Assembly: GCA_017477035.1 (NCBI GenBank)
Contig: JAFUXW010000037.1
Span: 1-8,516 of the forward strand
Source: Alphaproteobacteria bacterium
GTDB taxonomy: Bacteria; Pseudomonadota; Alphaproteobacteria; RF32; CAG-239
Length of the DNA: 8,516 nucleotides
Direction: 5' to 3'
The notes below the pieces were generated by a model that was not told where the DNA came from, searched no databases, and was given only the letters and a program-made list of their open reading frames with translations. Numbering within the stretch: the first letter of the stretch is position 1; each line of letters starts with the position of its first letter. Shown here in pieces: positions 1 to 6,033 of the stretch. The translations under genes were made by a program, and so were the position numbers.

Positions 1-78
1 ATTACACAAGAGCCTGCAGGTATGCCTTTTAGCCTGTTTGGCTCAAACAACAGATTGTATAACCTAATTAAAATTTAA
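1..78 (+). CDS. C-terminal end of an unidentified protein (partial)
   Basis: The first frame is open from the window edge to a TAA at 76-78 and reads 25 residues ending in GSNNRLYNLIKI. The composition (GMPFSLFGSNNRLYN) looks like real protein and not like translated spacer. A promoter and a new gene follow at once, as expected at a gene end. I do not recognise the family from so short a tail. No convincing terminator follows; only a weak 5-bp GCATT/AATGC hairpin lies around 86-102. Confidence 0.45.
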   Translation: MTQEPAGMPFSLFGSNNRLYNLIKI

Positions 79-122
79 ATGCAAGCATTTTTTTGCAATG
101 CGTGTATCTAATTATTTTTTTA

Positions 123-150
123 TTGCAATAAGGTGATTATTACTTATAAT
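123..150 (+). promoter_or_regulatory. Promoter of the lemA operon
   Basis: TTGCAA (123-128) and a perfect TATAAT (145-150) are separated by 16 bp. The predicted transcription start near 157 lies just before the Shine-Dalgarno run at 162-169 and the ATG at 175. This also argues against a GTG start at 133, which would lie upstream of the -10 box. Confidence 0.6.
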
Positions 151-174
151 GGTACGAAGGTAAGGGGGGACGAT

Positions 175-717
175 ATGATTGAAATTTTGATTGTGGTTGC
201 AGTGCTTTTAGTTGCGTGTATGTGCGGTTACAATAAAGCGGTGATTTTGAAAAATTATGTTCGTGAAGCTTTTTCCACAATGGATGTTTATTTGAAAAAA
301 CGATGGGACTTGCTACCTAATTTGATAGAAACCGTGAAAAGTTATACAATGCACGAAAAAAATTTATTGACCGATCTTACCAAAATTCGCTCCCAAAATT
401 ATGAAGCTCTCTCCGATGGTGAAAAATTGAGCGCCAATATGAAAATAGGACAGATATTGCCAAAGATTCACGCGGTGGCTGAAAATTATCCTGATTTGAA
501 AGCTAATCAGAATTATTCGCTTTTGATGCAGCAGATGGAAACAGTAGAAAATGATATAGCTAATTCACGTAAGTATTATAATGGTACTGTGCGTGAATTT
601 AATACTTTTTTAGAAATGTTTCCGACCAATTTAATAGGAATGATATTTCATTTTCAAAAAGCCAAAATGTTTGAAGCTCAAGCACAAGAAAGAGAAAATG
701 TTAAGGCGGAACTTTAA
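175..717 (+). CDS. lemA: LemA family membrane-anchored protein
   Basis: The protein has 180 residues, normal for LemA. A single N-terminal membrane segment (about residues 2-19) is followed by a soluble helical domain. The family core is visible in KNYVREAFSTMDVYLKKRWD and LLPNLIETVKSY, matching the usual 'alternating hydrophobic, IDVQLKRRxDLIPNLVExVKxY' pattern, and MHEKNLL follows. The function of LemA is not well defined; members are membrane-tethered helical bundles and often sit next to DUF2207 or TPM-domain genes, as here. I chose ATG 175 because AAGGGGGG at 162-169 is correctly spaced and because the promoter covers the alternative GTG at 133. The N-terminus has no positive charge but contains LVAC at residues 12-15, which resembles a lipobox. 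A lipoprotein form is possible but unlikely. The next gene starts 3 nt after the stop, so the two are probably co-transcribed and translationally coupled. Confidence 0.93.
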   Translation: MIEILIVVAVLLVACMCGYNKAVILKNYVREAFSTMDVYLKKRWDLLPNLIETVKSYTMHEKNLLTDLTKIRSQNYEALSDGEKLSANMKIGQILPKIHAVAENYPDLKANQNYSLLMQQMETVENDIANSRKYYNGTVREFNTFLEMFPTNLIGMIFHFQKAKMFEAQAQERENVKAEL

Positions 718-720
718 TAA

Positions 721-2475
721 ATGAGAACAATATTTTTAAGTTTACTGTTTTTTATTTCGTTTGTTTTTCCATTGAAAGCCGAGAACTTTTTTATTGAAAA
801 TTATAATGTTGTTTTACGGGTTAATCGCGAACAAAATGTATGGGTTAGTGAAGACATTGATACTGTTTTTACTCAAAGCTCTCATGGGATTATCCGTGAT
901 ATACCGATGGCGCACAGTCATGTTAGTGATATAAATGTTTCGGAACCATATACGGTAAATCGCACTTTAGGAATGGTTTCTCTTAAAATCGGAAAAGCTG
1001 ACGAGTGGATTAGAGGAAAACATAGCTATAAAATAAATTTTCAGCATTTATTACGAGGCAAAGATAACGAATTTTATTACAATATAATCGGAACCGATTG
1101 GAATGTTCCGATAAATAACGCACATTTTATTGTAGTTCTACCGCAAAAAATTAATCCAGATGATGTGGGAATTTCCATAGGTAAATATGGTACTGAAGGA
1201 TTTAATGGAAATGCTCTTTACGAAGTGAGAGACAATTATGTCAGCGGTTATATAACAAAGCCTTTACAACCTTACGAAGGAATAACCATACGTATCAAAA
1301 TGCCGGACGGATATTTTGTTTCTCATAAAAGTGAAAAAATTAGAATTGTGTGGCTTGGATTATTAATTTGCACATTAATGTCGTTCTTAATATGGCATAT
1401 TTTCGGGCGTGACGAACACATTACACCAGTGGTGTCTTTTTATCCTCCGCCGGATATAACATCAGCAGATGCTGAACAAATATATACCGAAAAAGTCAGT
1501 AAAAGAGGTTTGGCTTCTCTGATAGTTTATCTGGCTAATCTGGGGTATATTTCCATCAAAAGTGATAAATCTGATTTTATGCTTAAGAAAATTTCAGATT
1601 ATGAAGGAGATAATGAGTTTCTATCTGCGGTGATGAGGATTTTGTTTCACGATAAATATGAAAAAGCAGTTTGCGGGTATCATCTTAAAAATTCAAAAGA
1701 ATTTTATAAAAGCTGGAAAGCACTTGAAACAAATATAAATCGCAAAAAATATAAAGGGCGTTTTTTTGAAAAATCTTCAATGAATTTTGTATTATGGTTC
1801 CTAATGATGGCACTGTTAATAGCTAATGTTTCTCTAACAGTATTCACGCTCTTTGATTATGATTTTTCATTCGGATATATTGCTTCGTTTTTTAGTTTTG
1901 AAATGATTATAGTGCTAATGGTTTTGCTACTCTCAAAAGGTATCAACATAGCTGCGATGATTTATTTATCTCTATTTTTCTTGGCACAATTCATGAGCTT
2001 TATACCTCAAGCCCTAGAGGTGGTGAATCCTGAAAATACGCCTCAGGTGATTATAGGCTGCGTGTGCTCACTTATATCCTTTATATGCTTTAAAGAAATG
2101 CTTAAACCTAATTGGTATGGACGTCAGATTTTGGGACATTTATTAGGACTAAAAAGATTTATTGAAGTCGCAGAAAAGAAAAGACTTGAAAAAATGGTTG
2201 AAGAAAATCCGGAATACTTTTATCAAATTCTTCCGTTTGCGTATGTATTGGGAGTTTCCGATAAATGGATAAAACAGTTTGAAAATATTGCAATTTCTCA
2301 ACCGGAATGGGGGGATGGTGTGTTTCATTTTAGTAATTTCAATTATTTAATGAAAAACTTTAATTCTGTTACCATGCCAACGATTGCTAATGGCGGAATT
2401 CAACGAAGTTCAAGTTCCGGCGGCGGGGGATTTTCAGGTGGAGGATACGGAGGTGGAGGAGGCAGTTCGTGGTAA
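721..2475 (+). CDS. DUF2207 (YciQ-like) membrane protein with Gly-rich tail
   Basis: The protein has 584 residues. A signal peptide covers about residues 1-20 (hydrophobic run ending LKA before E21). An extracytoplasmic beta-rich DUF2207 domain covers about 22-205, with the typical opening FIENYNVVLRVNREQNVWV and HGIIRDIP. One membrane segment lies at about 208-226. A cytoplasmic stretch with YPPPDITSADAEQIY and GLASLIVYLANLGYISI follows, and further membrane segments lie at about 353-377, 384-405, 408-430 and 441-458. The family block with LGLKRFIEVAE and ENPEYFYQILPFAYVLGVSDKW then leads into a Gly/Ser-rich tail ending GGGGGSSW, which is characteristic of the family. The biochemical role is unknown; genes of this type commonly follow lemA. 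The ribosome site is probably AAGGCGGA inside the end of lemA. No terminator is evident after the TAA. Confidence 0.92.
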   Translation: MRTIFLSLLFFISFVFPLKAENFFIENYNVVLRVNREQNVWVSEDIDTVFTQSSHGIIRDIPMAHSHVSDINVSEPYTVNRTLGMVSLKIGKADEWIRGKHSYKINFQHLLRGKDNEFYYNIIGTDWNVPINNAHFIVVLPQKINPDDVGISIGKYGTEGFNGNALYEVRDNYVSGYITKPLQPYEGITIRIKMPDGYFVSHKSEKIRIVWLGLLICTLMSFLIWHIFGRDEHITPVVSFYPPPDITSADAEQIYTEKVSKRGLASLIVYLANLGYISIKSDKSDFMLKKISDYEGDNEFLSAVMRILFHDKYEKAVCGYHLKNSKEFYKSWKALETNINRKKYKGRFFEKSSMNFVLWFLMMALLIANVSLTVFTLFDYDFSFGYIASFFSFEMIIVLMVLLLSKGINIAAMIYLSLFFLAQFMSFIPQALEVVNPENTPQVIIGCVCSLISFICFKEMLKPNWYGRQILGHLLGLKRFIEVAEKKRLEKMVEENPEYFYQILPFAYVLGVSDKWIKQFENIAISQPEWGDGVFHFSNFNYLMKNFNSVTMPTIANGGIQRSSSSGGGGFSGGGYGGGGGSSW

Positions 2476-2540
2476 ATAGTTTAGTTGATATTTAATTTGC
2501 TTAATTTGCTACTATCTTCATATATAAAAAGGAGATTGTT

Positions 2541-2852
2541 ATGCGATTTATAAAGCCGATAAGTTTGAACGTTAATTCTTTTATACTTGATGTTCGTTCT
2601 CAAGAAGAACATCAAAACGAAATGCTTAATTTACCCCATATATGTAAGGATATTAATTAGTTAGATCCTCTTGAATTTATCAGAGAAAATAAAGTAGCAA
2701 AAGATACAACTATTAATATACTTTGTTCATCAGGAGGACGTGCTTCTAAAGCTGCCGAAATGTTTGAAAAGGCCGGATTTGATAATGTGGCTGTTGTAAT
2801 CGGCGGTATTGTGGAGGCCGAATACGAGGGCGTTGATATTATTCGTCATTAA
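2541..2852 (+). pseudogene. Rhodanese-like domain protein interrupted by an amber codon
   Basis: A strong ribosome site (AAAAAGGAG, 2526-2534) precedes ATG 2541. The frame runs 104 codons to TAA 2850-2852 but has TAG at codon 40 (2658-2660). On both sides it reads as a single-domain rhodanese: FILDVRSQEEH (residues 14-24) gives the conserved DVR motif. After the stop, INILCSSGGRASKAAEMFEKAGF carries the CxxGxR active loop with catalytic Cys62 and Arg67. Single-domain rhodaneses transfer sulfane sulfur through a persulfide on this cysteine. As read, translation would end before the catalytic loop. The TAG is one transition from CAG (Gln), and no frameshift exists, so a recent point mutation or a sequencing error fits best. 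Two other genes in the window (rnhB and the YgjV gene) end with TAG, which argues against routine amber reading. A weak promoter may lie in the 65-nt gap after the DUF2207 gene. Confidence 0.75.
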
Positions 2853-2873
2853 ACCAGAGAAACAATATTTTAC

Positions 2874-2902
2874 TTTACAAAACATAATTTTGCATATATC
2901 TT
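2874..2902 (+). promoter_or_regulatory. Promoter of the structured RNA / prepilin leader
   Basis: TTTACA (2874-2879) and TATCTT (2897-2902) are exactly 17 bp apart. The predicted start at about 2909-2911 coincides with the onset of a G-rich, hairpin-rich stretch (GGCGGGGAGACC). The sequence between the rhodanese stop and this site is plain AT-rich spacer. Confidence 0.55.
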
Positions 2903-2909
2903 TAACTTA

Positions 2910-3146
2910 GGCGGGGAGACCTGTTCGGGGTGTGGAAACCTCTTTACGAGCGTTTGTGCAAAGCGTTAATTTTGCGTGTCTGAAGGTTATATATGGTATG
3001 ACTGGAGGGCGGCAAAATAAGCCGTTTTACATAACATCATATATAACTGCAGAGATATATGCCTGTTTTAGGCAAATATGTCGCACTATTCTCGTAAATA
3101 GTTTCCAACTTCCAGTCGCTTTTATACAGCGACTTTTTTATTTTTT
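2910..3146 (+). ncRNA. Candidate structured leader RNA (or small RNA) ahead of the prepilin gene
   Basis: About 237 nt lie between a promoter and an intrinsic terminator. Helices seen by eye: (a) 2933-2938 with 3102-3107 (UGGAAA/UUUCCA), enclosing most of the rest; (b) a long arm with a perfect 10-bp stem 2986-2995/3038-3047, continued by 2996-3000/3030-3035 and capped by 3007-3013/3021-3027 with G-U pairs; (c) an arm 3048-3050/3083-3085, 3054-3060/3076-3082 and 3061-3064/3070-3073; (d) a small hairpin 3086-3090/3097-3101; (e) the terminator hairpin. Such ordered arms are unusual for spacer. A second pairing, 3000-3008 with 3109-3117, would break both arm b and the terminator. I find no motif of RNase P RNA, tmRNA, SRP RNA, or the TPP, glycine, cobalamin or c-di-GMP riboswitches. 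It could instead be a free-standing small RNA. Confidence 0.5.
3114..3146 (+). terminator. Intrinsic terminator just upstream of the prepilin start
   Basis: AGTCGC (3114-3119) pairs with GCGACT (3129-3134) around a 9-nt loop. A tract of T6-A-T6 follows (3134-3146). It lies 28 nt before the prepilin ATG, a position expected either for the end of a small RNA or for an attenuator of the downstream gene. Confidence 0.75.
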
Positions 3147-3174
3147 ATGCGTCAAAAGGAATGGAAACGTTAGT

Positions 3175-3954
3175 ATGAAAATTATAAAAATACAAGGATG
3201 TAAAAAAATAAAGTCATTGCTCGGTTTCGCAGAAACCGTCAAGCAATCTTCGAATTATTTCAGAGAATCCGTAGATGCCTTGATTTTTGCCTGTCGGCAA
3301 AAAAGGCATGACACAAATGGACAATCCGGACGGTCGATGATAGAAATGCTCGGAGTGTTGGCGATTATAGGCATATTAAGTATCGGGGGATTAGCGGGTT
3401 ATTCCAAAGCAATAGACCGTTACCGTATCAATGAAACAATCAATCAAGTTACTCATATTGTGCAGAATACAAGAGATTTATTCAGAACTCAAAAAAATTT
3501 TTACGGAGCACTTTCTTTTGATAATAAATATATGTCATCTACAAGCTATGCGAATCGTAAACTTGCAGATAAAGCCAAAATATTCCCGACGGCTTTGGTT
3601 AAAAACAATTACAAAAATTTGTTTGAAGGAGAAATAAAGTACTATGCAGATGGAAGATTTACGGAATATGACGGAAAAGCTTTTATTTTAGTATTTTATG
3701 GTATTCCGCAAGAAGCTTGTATAGAATTAGCTACTCGTGACTGGAATAGTTCGTTAGGGTTGATTGTTATGAGAGTTAGTAATCCAGAAAGCAACTTTTA
3801 TCCCATACGAGGTTCGTATAGCGGAAATTGTACAACCGGATACCAAGCAAATGTGGGCAGAATATGCGCTAATGATATGCCGATGAACTTAGACCAGGCA
3901 GTAGCTGTTTGCGGCAATGAAAAAGATAATAGTGTTGCTTTGAAATTTTACTGA
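3175..3954 (+). CDS. Type IV prepilin / pseudopilin-like protein with an unusually long leader
   Basis: From ATG 3175 the protein has 259 residues. The class III signal is SGRSMIEMLGVLAIIGIL, with predicted prepilin-peptidase cleavage after Gly52 and Glu at mature position 5. The hydrophobic N-terminal helix runs to about residue 75 (GGLAGYSKAIDRYRI). The C-terminal half is globular, with cysteines in GNCTTG, GRICAND and AVAVCGN and an end of ALKFY, as I know from prepilin-like proteins of AT-rich host-associated Alphaproteobacteria. The product would sit in the inner membrane and be assembled into a pilus or type II-like filament; no assembly genes are present here. The 52-residue leader is far longer than the usual 5-30 and its DNA contains two palindromes. 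The frame is open back to GTG 2932, but that part overlaps the structured leader and terminator, so I reject it. The ribosome site is weak (AAAGGA 14 nt away, or GGAA 8 nt away). A five-codon frame (3161-3178) overlaps the start as ATGA. Confidence 0.85.
   Translation: MKIIKIQGCKKIKSLLGFAETVKQSSNYFRESVDALIFACRQKRHDTNGQSGRSMIEMLGVLAIIGILSIGGLAGYSKAIDRYRINETINQVTHIVQNTRDLFRTQKNFYGALSFDNKYMSSTSYANRKLADKAKIFPTALVKNNYKNLFEGEIKYYADGRFTEYDGKAFILVFYGIPQEACIELATRDWNSSLGLIVMRVSNPESNFYPIRGSYSGNCTTGYQANVGRICANDMPMNLDQAVAVCGNEKDNSVALKFY
3216..3309 (+). repeat. Two palindromes inside the prepilin leader-coding region
   Basis: Palindrome 1: ATTGCT 3216-3221 and GGTTTC 3223-3228 pair with GAAACC 3232-3237 and AGCAAT 3242-3247 around a GCA loop. 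Palindrome 2: ATGCCT 3275-3280 and TTTTTGCC 3284-3291 pair with GGCAAAAA 3296-3303 and AGGCAT 3304-3309 around TGTC, sharing one base at the junction. Both lie in frame within the part of the gene that codes for residues cut off the mature pilin. This resembles in-frame palindromic elements such as those of Rickettsia, although I see no sequence match to them. Confidence 0.5.
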
Positions 3955-3990
3955 TTATTTGTTAATTTGCGGATAAATGTTTGTGCATTA

Positions 3991-4018
3991 TTGTCTTTTT
4001 TAGCATCAGTTATATACT
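3991..4018 (+). promoter_or_regulatory. Promoter of rnhB
   Basis: TTGTCT (3991-3996) and TATACT (4013-4018) are 16 bp apart. Transcription would begin near 4025 and give a leader of about 14 nt that contains the AAGGAG site before ATG 4039. The 84-bp gap after the prepilin gene has no evident terminator, so read-through from the prepilin gene is also possible. Confidence 0.5.
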
Positions 4019-4038
4019 GTTCGTTAAGGAGAAAAAAT

Positions 4039-4668
4039 ATGCCGAATTGGGATATAGAAAACGAATTTCAAGGAAATGTTTGCGGAGTTGATGAAGCTGG
4101 CCGTGGACCTTGGGTTGGACCGGTTGTAGCCGGCGCCGTAATCTTTCTAAACAGAAATATAAATTCTGAACTTTTGAATAGTATTAACGATTCCAAAAAG
4201 CTTTCCGCCAAAAAAAGAGAAAATATGTATGATTTATTACTTGCCGAAGAACAGGCAGGACATATAACCTATGGTATCGGAGAGGCGAGTGCGGCCGAAA
4301 TTGATGAACTGAATATTTTACAAGCCACCTTTTTGGCGATGAAAAGAGCTGTGCAAAAATTAAAGATATTACCATCACACGCGCTTATTGACGGTAATCG
4401 TCTACCTGCCGATTTCTGTTGTCCGTGCTCTTGCCATATAGGCGGTGATGCACTTTCTTATTCCATTGCCGCAGCGAGTATATTAGCTAAAGTTTATCGT
4501 GATAATTTACTTAAAAAACTGGCTCTTGAATATCCAGAATATGGTTTTGAAAAGAACGCCGGTTATGGAACAAAAGAGCATATAGAAGCACTGAATAAAT
4601 ATGGAGTTACTCCGCAGCATCGTAAAAGTTATCGCCCGATAAAAGAAATTCTGGAAGCCGAAAAATAG
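4039..4668 (+). CDS. rnhB: Ribonuclease HII
   Basis: The protein has 209 residues, the usual size for bacterial RNase HII. The enzyme cuts the RNA strand of RNA-DNA hybrids and starts removal of single ribonucleotides from DNA in the cytoplasm. The signature CGVDEAGRGPWVGPVVAGAV gives catalytic Asp18 and Glu19. SKKLS, ALIDGN (Asp118) and GGDALSYSIAAASILAKVYRD (Asp137) supply the other metal ligands and the conserved helix. YGTKEHIEALNKYGVTPQHR with KSYRP is the standard C-terminal region. The GPWVGP variant has Trp where Leu is more common. ATG 4039 has AAGGAG at 4026-4031 and begins at the conserved domain; an open extension upstream to 3967 covers the promoter and is not coding. The stop is TAG, and a second in-frame TAG lies two codons on. 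All catalytic residues are intact, so it should be active. Confidence 0.97.
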   Translation: MPNWDIENEFQGNVCGVDEAGRGPWVGPVVAGAVIFLNRNINSELLNSINDSKKLSAKKRENMYDLLLAEEQAGHITYGIGEASAAEIDELNILQATFLAMKRAVQKLKILPSHALIDGNRLPADFCCPCSCHIGGDALSYSIAAASILAKVYRDNLLKKLALEYPEYGFEKNAGYGTKEHIEALNKYGVTPQHRKSYRPIKEILEAEK

Positions 4669-4744
4669 CAGTAGATGTTGCTCTATATCGTTCAGTGCTT
4701 TCATCTGTTGCATAGTTAATAATATATGTCATCTTGATAGGAAT

Positions 4745-4771
4745 AATTCTTTGTTTTAAACACAAAAAATT
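4745..4771. terminator. Possible bidirectional terminator between convergent genes
   Basis: AATTCTTTGT (4745-4754) pairs with ACAAAAAATT (4762-4771), with one mismatch and a 7-nt loop. It lies between the rnhB stop and the minus-strand YgjV-family gene. The hairpin is AT-rich and therefore weak, and neither strand shows a long uridine tract beyond the stem. Confidence 0.3.
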
Positions 4772-4828
4772 CCGTCTATAAAAGCAGGCTTTCTATGTTT
4801 GGTAGAAGAGATTTTTACAATCTGCGAA

Positions 4829-5341
4829 CTAGGTCAATACGTTATTACGACTATTTCTATAAATTTGGAAAAGTGTCCACGATGCTAAAACTAAATCAGT
4901 AATAGCTGATGGGTATGCTTGAATATATATATCGTGGATAAGCCAAAGTAATTGATTAAAAACAAATGCCCAACGCATTTGCTGCTCATTTTTAGTTGTA
5001 TACATAAAAATGGTATAGCTCGACGAGGCAACAATAGCTAAAATCCCGATTATACCAAGATTGTTTATCCATAGTCCGAATATAATACATAAAACAACCA
5101 ATATGAGGGTAATTTTGAGAGATAATTTATCTTTATATGCTAAAGCATTTCTTATTAGATCCATGATGCATGTTATTACGGCCGCATAGGCATACAAAGC
5201 TAAACAAGAAAATGTTGAAAGAATGATACTCCAGAGTTGCCAGAGAATTAAATCTTTTTTACTCTTTTTTACGACCGATATAACAATACAGAAAGCCGCA
5301 AATAGAGAGAATATGTTTCCTACAATCAGATGCGTTGCCAT
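4829..5341 (-). CDS. YgjV-family inner-membrane protein
   Basis: The protein has 170 residues, close to the roughly 180 of E. coli YgjV, and is almost entirely hydrophobic. Likely membrane segments: about 6-25, 32-57, 76-95, 97-117 and 123-142. The family layout is visible as LIVGNIFSLFAAFCIVISVV at the N-terminus, a central DLIRNALAYKDKL loop, and a C-terminal part with QMRWAFVFNQLLWLIHDIYI followed by TDLVLASWTLFQIYRN. The function of YgjV proteins is unknown. ATG 5341 is the only sensible start; no clear Shine-Dalgarno site precedes it. The stop is TAG. The gene converges with rnhB and stands alone, with a possible promoter and dyad upstream. Family assignment rests on pattern recognition and not on a search; an unrelated small multispanning protein cannot be excluded. 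Confidence 0.75.
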   Translation of the reverse strand: MATHLIVGNIFSLFAAFCIVISVVKKSKKDLILWQLWSIILSTFSCLALYAYAAVITCIMDLIRNALAYKDKLSLKITLILVVLCIIFGLWINNLGIIGILAIVASSSYTIFMYTTKNEQQMRWAFVFNQLLWLIHDIYIQAYPSAITDLVLASWTLFQIYRNSRNNVLT

Positions 5342-5379
5342 AACTACATTATCAGTTCACGTTGTTTTTTTATATCTCT

Positions 5380-5432
5380 ATTATGTTTCCATGAATGAAA
5401 CAATATGTCAAGCGGTTGTATAAAAATTATAC
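5380..5432 (-). promoter_or_regulatory. Possible promoter and operator dyad upstream of the YgjV-family gene
   Basis: On the minus strand a perfect TTGACA lies at 5411-5406. The best -10 match, CATAAT at 5385-5380, is 20 bp away, longer than ideal. Just upstream of the -35 is a perfect dyad, GTATAA-AAA-TTATAC (5418-5432), placed where an activator or repressor site could sit. The leader would be about 35 nt. Confidence 0.3.
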
Positions 5433-5488
5433 ATGTAACGAATAGCATTTTTTGTCGTGTAGTAGAACCAGTTTCTCGCTGTTTCTAA

Positions 5489-5707
5489 TCACACAGCTCG
5501 TTTAAGAAAAATTTATTTGTTCCAAACTTACCGAATGAATACATAAAAAAATTACGCTTTCTAACCGAGATTAAAGTGAGTTTAACGCAGGCCGGACTAG
5601 CTTTTCAAAAATACAAAAATGACGGTAATGTGTCTCATTTTGCTACAAAATCAGAAGTAGATAAAAAACGGATTTATTCCATCGAAATAGATAACATTGG
5701 AAATTGA
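5489..5707 (+). pseudogene. C-terminal remnant of an unidentified gene
   Basis: The frame is open for 72 codons between TAA 5486-5488 and TGA 5705-5707, and contains no plausible start codon with a ribosome site. The translation looks like genuine protein: KKLRFLTEIKVSLTQAGLAF followed by QKYKNDGNVSHFATKSEVDK and KRIYSIEIDNIGN. It ends cleanly at a stop, as a real C-terminus would. I do not recognise the family. The 5' end merges into a stretch (about 5473-5515) that resembles the repeat upstream of the tRNA, which suggests that the gene lost its N-terminal part through a rearrangement there. Confidence 0.45.
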
Positions 5708-5815
5708 TAATTCTTCAACAAGAGAAGATTGAATGGAATTTATAACGCAAAAAAACAACGAATATTCTTTATTTAATTCACAAAATCTTGCATATATAAT
5801 TAAATTATTCTTGAT

Positions 5816-5853
5816 AAAAAAATAACATAGTATGTATCAACATACTATGTTAT
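5816..5853 (-). terminator. Perfect 14-bp hairpin with minus-strand T-tract
   Basis: ATAACATAGTATGT (5822-5835) and ACATACTATGTTAT (5840-5853) are a perfect inverted repeat around a 4-nt loop. Read on the minus strand, seven T follow directly (complement of 5816-5822), so it is an intrinsic terminator in that direction. On the plus strand no T-tract follows. No minus-strand protein gene lies upstream of it, so it would end a non-coding transcript or a relic. Confidence 0.6.
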
Positions 5854-5860
5854 GGATTTG

Positions 5861-6033
5861 GTCGGGTTGCCCCCCTCTAAATTAGAAAACGGATACTGTT
5901 TTTTAGCTCACAAAATTGAGGGCCATCTTTTCCTTATTTCATAGGGCTTTGAAGCACATTTTCAAAACGCAGAGAGCGACAGTTCTAATCCACACTGGTG
6001 GGGTTGAGTTTTTGATACTGTCCTCTTTGTATA
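5861..6033 (-). other. Repeat-like minus-strand block, possibly a transcribed non-coding unit
   Basis: On the minus strand this block begins near a possible -10 box (TATACA, 6033-6028; weak TTTTTG 17 bp upstream). It contains small hairpins (CCAC/GTGG, and a TTTGAA/TTCAAA pair) and runs into the strong terminator at 5816-5853. Translated, it gives a stop-riddled string (WIRTVALCVLKMC, later NKEKMALNFVS) of the kind that recurs as spurious short proteins in AT-rich gut Alphaproteobacteria, which suggests a multi-copy intergenic element. That recollection is unchecked. No protein is supported. Confidence 0.3.

Noticed and set aside
133..174. GTG start extending LemA by 14 residues
   Set aside because: It lies upstream of the TATAAT at 145-150 and has no ribosome site; ATG 175 has a well-placed AAGGGGGG.
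2910..3146. RNase P RNA, tmRNA, SRP RNA or 6S RNA
   Set aside because: The conserved P4 and GAGGAAAGUC motifs, the T-arm and CCA, the GGAAGGAAGCAGC loop and the single long bulged hairpin of these RNAs were not found.
2932..3174. N-terminal extension of the prepilin frame to GTG 2932
   Set aside because: It covers the hairpin-rich leader and the terminator; its translation does not look like a leader peptide or domain.
3431..3637. 68-codon plus-strand frame inside the prepilin gene
   Set aside because: A shadow in another frame of a well-supported gene.
4184..4713. Minus-strand frames of 64 and 68 codons over rnhB
   Set aside because: Antisense shadows of RNase HII, with no ribosome site or recognisable motif.
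5223..5423. 66-codon plus-strand frame
   Set aside because: Antisense to the start of the YgjV-family gene and no start signals.
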